The translations under genes and the position numbers were made by a program. This document shows, one piece after another, positions 1 to 2,897 of a stretch of 5,492 nucleotides of DNA (the stretch's first letter is position 1; every line of letters begins with the position of its first letter). The DNA comes from Deltaproteobacteria bacterium. Lineage in GTDB: Bacteria; Myxococcota_A; Polyangia; HGW-17; SLPX01. The stretch is from contig JAABSF010000218.1 in the NCBI GenBank assembly GCA_011390535.1, positions 1 through 5,492 of the forward strand. The letters run 5' to 3'. The notes beneath the pieces are model-generated. The model saw only the letters and a program-made list of their open reading frames with translations, had not been told where the DNA came from and made no database searches.

Positions 1-130
1 CCTCTTCTGCGTATTCACCCCGCTCCCCTCCATGACGACCCGAGGGTGTTTGAGGGGATTTGCTTGAAGAAGTCCCCAAAACAAAAATGCATCCAAGTAA
101 CAGGATAAATACAAAAAAAACCTTTTTCAT
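1..130 (-). CDS. Start of a signal-peptide protein, probable lipoprotein (partial)
   Basis: The 5' end of a leftward gene that leaves the window after 43 codons. The protein opens MKKVFFVFILLLGCIFVLG, then continues with a Ser/Pro/Gly-rich hydrophilic stretch (TSSSKSPQTPSG...) and an acidic end (EYAEE). Lys2-Lys3 followed by an uninterrupted hydrophobic core is a typical Sec signal. Leu11-Leu12-Gly13-Cys14 fits a lipobox, but Cys14 comes early and the hydrophobic stretch continues to residue 19. Cleavage by signal peptidase I near VLG/TSS is the alternative. The start is supported by GGAG on the minus strand (complement of 138-141), 7 bases before the ATG; an in-frame stop lies upstream at 155-157. 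The gene is divergent from the L,D-transpeptidase, so it has its own promoter. The mature function cannot be read. A longer minus-strand frame over the same bases (start near 230) lacks these signals. Confidence 0.6.
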   Translation of the reverse strand, partial: MKKVFFVFILLLGCIFVLGTSSSKSPQTPSGRHGGERGEYAEE

Positions 131-301
131 CCGTCCACTCCATCTTTGTACAAATCATTTCATACACTGTACTGTGAAACGATAGGCCGTGCTGAGTGAG
201 AGTAAGGACAACAAAAAAACACCCATTCAAGTGACCTTATTTCTACGCTTCTTTTACCCATACAAACTCTATACGAGACCCTTCAAGAATTCTTGCCCGA
301 T

Positions 302-329
302 TTGCAATGTCCTTACATTTTTGCATAAT
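302..329 (+). promoter_or_regulatory. Putative sigma70-type promoter for the L,D-transpeptidase gene
   Basis: TTGCAA at 302-307 and CATAAT at 324-329 are separated by 16 bases; five of six -10 bases match TATAAT and four of six -35 bases match TTGACA. Transcription would start near 336, giving a leader of about 70 bases before the gene. The assignment rests on consensus match and position only; an AT-rich spacer can produce such matches by chance. Confidence 0.4.
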
Positions 330-397
330 ATAAAGAAATGATCCATGCTCGCTTGAGAAGAAGGTGGAGAGTGGAAAAGAAATACAGATTAGAAAAT

Positions 398-402
398 GAG
401 GG
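398..402 (+). promoter_or_regulatory. Ribosome binding site that favours the ATG at 408
   Basis: GAGGG lies 5 bases before the ATG at 408. The in-frame ATG at 396 has no purine-rich Shine-Dalgarno at a usable distance, as the nearest GGAG is about 30 bases away. The downstream ATG is therefore the better start, which shortens the protein by four residues (MRVF). Confidence 0.5.
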
Positions 403-407
403 TTTTT

Positions 408-1979
408 ATGGTTCGCTCTCCGACAAAATGGTTATCAGTGCTACTCATAGTCACAACTCTGGGAGCGATCTCGTTCGTTCTTTTCTGGGAAGAAAAGGGG
501 AAAGCAGATCAAAACACCGAATACAAAACAAGTACTGGACACAAAAAGAAGAAAAAGGACACATTAGGTTTAAATAAAGAGGACCGAAAGAGCAAAGCAT
601 CTTCTCAAAAGGCTCAAAATGAAAGAACCGTCTCTCCTTCGAGTTACGAGAGCCAAGAAAATACCGCTGGATTTCCACCCCGTGTTAAATCATCAAAATC
701 ACGTCTGATCATGCGCGGCCCCAAGCTAAGCGAATTCAAAGGTGAGCTGAATAAAATTGAAAAAACCACCCGCTGGTACAGAGATAAAAAACGGACTGAA
801 AAGCACCCATACGTGGGCATCGCCACCGATTACCGTGCCAAAATCTACCCGAACACAAGAGGGAAGGGTTCAGCCATAAGCTATGCCAGACGTGGATCCA
901 GGTTCCCTGTAAAGAGTTTGGTAAACGGCACCGGCTGTGAAGGTGGTGAGTGGTACAAGAAAGGTGGCCCCGGATATATCTGTACTGCGAAAGGTTTTTC
1001 CGTCCATAAGAAAGAGACAACACCGAAAAATGATTTCATACCTCCGGATCTCTACAAAGCTGAACCCTATAAATATGGGGAGATCAGACACGATGATGCC
1101 TTGTTGTACCGACGCCCTCCAACCTCGAAAGAAAGAGACTTAGCCGAAGAAGCTCTCACCAAGGGAGAGAAGCTGCCTTCATACGTGATTCGCCGGATGC
1201 AGGGAGATTTCACCATAGCGATGGGCAGAGAAGTAACGGTTGATGGAACTGTTTATGTTCGAACTTCTAAAAATAGATATGTTCTCAAAGAAGATCTAAA
1301 GGTATTCCCCCTCCGTGAGATGCACGGCGAAGTGTTGGGACCCCAAAAAAAACTCCCGATAGCATTTGTCTATAAACCGAAAGCATCCGTATACAAAATA
1401 GTGAACGGAGACCCGATTGTCGTAGGTCAAGCACAAAAACACGCTCGATTTCACGCAAACAGAGTCTTAAAAAGAGAAGACGGCTTTTGGGTCTTTGACG
1501 ATGACCATCACGCACTCAAGCGTAAAGACGTACGGATATGCCGAACCCGGACGCAGCCCAAACATCTACGAGGCGTAAACCGGTGGATTCACGTAGATCT
1601 CTCCGAACAGACCATAGTAGCCTACAAGGGCAAAAAGCCTGTTTTCGCCACTCTCATATCATCAGGCATACCAAGCCGCAGAACCCCGCTGGGTTTATAT
1701 CGTATCAATTATAAACAGGTCTCTACAACAATGAGCGGTCCGGATGATGAAGTAGGCTGGTATGACATCGCCGAAGTCCCCTGGACAATGTATTATCGCA
1801 ACCTATATGCAATCCACGGAGCATATTGGCACAATGATTTCGGAAAAAAGAAGAGCCACGGGTGTACGAACATGGCGCCGGCAGACGCCAAGTGGCTCTT
1901 TCACTGGTCCCGCCCAAACCGCCCCATAGGCTGGCACTCTGTTAGAGATTCAGGCACCTATGTGTGGTTCACAAACTGA
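408..1979 (+). CDS. Membrane-anchored L,D-transpeptidase (YkuD domain) with SH3-like segments
   Basis: A predicted periplasmic peptidoglycan enzyme of 523 residues (527 if the ATG at 396 is used). YkuD L,D-transpeptidases use a catalytic Cys to make 3-3 cross-links between stem peptides or to attach proteins to them. Residues 1-25 form a signal anchor (WLSVLLIVTTLGAISFVLFW) with Arg/Lys before it and no clear cleavage site. Residues 26-125 are a Lys/Glu/Ser-rich low-complexity spacer. Residues about 137-195 look like a bacterial SH3 domain, with C177 and C192 placed for a possible disulfide. A second similar segment starts near 326 (ASVYKIVNGD). The YkuD domain spans about 393-520. Its signature HGAYWHNDFGKKKSHGC gives catalytic His470, Ser483, His484 and Cys486, followed by TNM. 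The protein looks strongly basic, which suits a cell-wall enzyme. It is monocistronic as seen, with a convergent gene 18 bases downstream. The YkuD call is firm; the SH3 calls are by pattern. Confidence 0.92.
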   Translation: MVRSPTKWLSVLLIVTTLGAISFVLFWEEKGKADQNTEYKTSTGHKKKKKDTLGLNKEDRKSKASSQKAQNERTVSPSSYESQENTAGFPPRVKSSKSRLIMRGPKLSEFKGELNKIEKTTRWYRDKKRTEKHPYVGIATDYRAKIYPNTRGKGSAISYARRGSRFPVKSLVNGTGCEGGEWYKKGGPGYICTAKGFSVHKKETTPKNDFIPPDLYKAEPYKYGEIRHDDALLYRRPPTSKERDLAEEALTKGEKLPSYVIRRMQGDFTIAMGREVTVDGTVYVRTSKNRYVLKEDLKVFPLREMHGEVLGPQKKLPIAFVYKPKASVYKIVNGDPIVVGQAQKHARFHANRVLKREDGFWVFDDDHHALKRKDVRICRTRTQPKHLRGVNRWIHVDLSEQTIVAYKGKKPVFATLISSGIPSRRTPLGLYRINYKQVSTTMSGPDDEVGWYDIAEVPWTMYYRNLYAIHGAYWHNDFGKKKSHGCTNMAPADAKWLFHWSRPNRPIGWHSVRDSGTYVWFTN

Positions 1980-1997
1980 TAAGATAAGCCCCACAAA

Positions 1998-2345
1998 TTA
2001 TGCCTCTTCCCAAAGACCCATAATGGCACCTTCAGGATCTTGGAACAGACCGTAAAAACCAAAATCACCGAACTGAGTTCTGTTCTCCACCACGGTTCCG
2101 CCACTCTTTTTTACTTGATTCAAAGTGGAGGTAACATCTCGAACGGCAACAAAAGGGATCCACTCTTTCCTGTCACCCTTTACCATCTCCCCACCGGGGC
2201 CGTTTCCCGTGTTAATCAAAACATAGTCAATTCCATTAATTGTTCCAGATCTGAAAGACCAATTAGGAAAAACATCACCGTAAAAAGATTGCATCCCTTT
2301 CGGGTCTTTGGCCTCTAGTCTGCCTCTTACGATTCCATTGTTCAT
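1998..2345 (-). CDS. VOC-family (glyoxalase/bleomycin-resistance fold) protein
   Basis: A complete 115-residue protein of the usual length for a single-repeat VOC protein. Members form paired beta-alpha-beta-beta-beta modules and range from lyases and dioxygenases to antibiotic-binding proteins; most small ones have unknown substrates. The opening strand and helix read GRLEAKDPKGMQSFYGDVF, matching the common pattern of a strand, 'D..', a helix and 'FY..vF.W'. The end, FQDPEGAIMGLWEEA, is the typical DPeG...GLWe closing strand, with Glu113 at the usual metal-ligand place. The first strand has Glu rather than the His of metal-dependent glyoxalases, so glyoxalase I activity is doubtful. There is no signal peptide, so it is cytoplasmic. 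The start is well supported by GGAGG 7 bases upstream. It converges with the L,D-transpeptidase gene and has no obvious functional link to its neighbours. Confidence 0.85.
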   Translation of the reverse strand: MNNGIVRGRLEAKDPKGMQSFYGDVFPNWSFRSGTINGIDYVLINTGNGPGGEMVKGDRKEWIPFVAVRDVTSTLNQVKKSGGTVVENRTQFGDFGFYGLFQDPEGAIMGLWEEA

Positions 2346-2352
2346 CTCGAGC

Positions 2353-2357
2353 CCTCC
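2353..2357 (-). promoter_or_regulatory. Strong Shine-Dalgarno of the VOC gene
   Basis: On the minus strand AAAGGAGGG precedes the ATG at 2345; the GGAGG core is 7 bases away. This fixes the start and indicates efficient translation. Confidence 0.7.
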
Positions 2358-2560
2358 TTTGGCAACTTCTCTTGTTGCGTTTTTTCATGCCTTTAAAAAA
2401 TCCCCTCTTGTCTGATAAAAGGTTGTTCTGAATCGGAACTGAGCGCAAAAAACACTGACAAGGCACAAAGACACCCCGCTGAGTGTTCTAAAATCTCGTT
2501 TACACTGGAACCCCGATTTTCAACCTTTTAAAACAACCTATAAGACCGATCGCACACGAT

Positions 2561-2594
2561 GGTGTTTCTGTCAATAACGGTGTTCCTATCAATA
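2561..2594. repeat. Imperfect tandem direct repeat, 18-base period
   Basis: GGTGTTTCTGTCAATA (2561-2576) is followed by GGTGTTCCTATCAATA (2579-2594): 14 of 16 bases match, with two bases between copies. A period of nearly two helical turns places both copies on about the same DNA face. It could be a paired regulator site for either divergent gene, but nothing in the sequence identifies the regulator. Confidence 0.5.
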
Positions 2595-2621
2595 CAAACT
2601 ATTTAGTCCCTTCCCGAAACT

Positions 2622-2652
2622 CCTCCCGCCGGAGGATTGGGGCGGGGCGAGG
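2622..2652 (+). repeat. GC-rich inverted repeats with two exclusive folds
   Basis: CCTCC (2622-2626) can pair with GGAGG (2631-2635) over a 4-base loop. Alternatively CCTCCCGCC (2622-2630) can pair with GGCGGG plus AGG (2641-2646 and 2650-2652), leaving a 3-base bulge; that fold is followed by TTTT at 2653-2656. The second fold resembles a weak rho-independent terminator or attenuator on the plus strand. The short T tract and bulge keep this tentative. Confidence 0.35.
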
Positions 2653-2885
2653 TTTTCACAAGTTAAATATAAAGTAAACATAGGCCGCAGCCAAAAGTCG
2701 CAGCAGGGCTGGAGTGGATAAACCTAATTCACAGAACTGCAGCTCACCTTTTACTTGGTCTTGCTTACTTTAATTAAATGAAATAAAGTTAGAGACGGTT
2801 ATCGTGTGATCAGACGAAGAAAATGTGCCTTTATAACGCACCCCCTCGCGTATGGGGCTTTAAAAGAAATGTTTATACCTGAAGC

Positions 2886-2889
2886 GGAG
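2886..2889 (+). promoter_or_regulatory. Ribosome binding site of the Cys-rich lipoprotein gene
   Basis: GGAG lies 8 bases before the ATG at 2898, inside a purine-rich run. It supports this start, which is also the one that begins a signal peptide. Confidence 0.6.
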
Positions 2890-2897
2890 AAGAAGAA

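Larger units (their letters stand above)
131..407. other. Divergent intergenic region
   Basis: This 277-base AT-rich spacer separates the leftward signal-peptide gene from the rightward L,D-transpeptidase gene. It holds the perfect 10-base palindrome TTTGTACAAA (145-154), the imperfect palindrome CACTGTACTGTG (165-176), and a sigma70-like promoter facing right (302-329). I see no RNA gene and no convincing short gene. The reading frame that begins at 338 overlaps the transpeptidase start in another frame and has no ribosome binding site of note. Confidence 0.6.
2346..2897. other. Gene-poor divergent intergenic region with repeats
   Basis: A 552-base spacer between the leftward VOC gene and the rightward Cys-rich gene. 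It must hold both promoters, but I cannot place either well. TATAAC at 2832-2837 is a possible -10 for the rightward gene without a good -35. The region carries a short direct repeat (2561-2594), GC-rich inverted repeats (2622-2652), an AT-rich tract (2763-2790) and a possible 10-codon reading frame that overlaps the next start (2869-2901). A short hairpin, GCAAC (2362-2366) with GTTGC (2374-2378) followed by six T, lies in the VOC leader. I see no tRNA, rRNA or CRISPR structure. Confidence 0.6.

Noticed and set aside
15..230. A 71-residue minus-strand frame at the left edge
   Set aside because: It overlaps the frame starting at 130 that has a proper signal peptide and ribosome binding site; its composition (many Phe, Trp, Cys, His) looks random.
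338..577. A 79-residue plus-strand frame before and inside the L,D-transpeptidase start
   Set aside because: It is an out-of-frame overlap with a convincing gene and encodes no recognisable motif.
1980..1997. Shared terminator between the convergent L,D-transpeptidase and VOC genes
   Set aside because: The 18-base gap has no inverted repeat or T tract that I can see.
2362..2385. Hairpin GCAAC/GTTGC plus six T as a terminator on the plus strand
   Set aside because: The stem has only five pairs with a 7-base loop, and there is no plus-strand gene just upstream for it to end.
2275..2466. A 63-residue minus-strand frame across the VOC start
   Set aside because: It overlaps the VOC gene in another frame and is Arg/Lys-rich without domain features.
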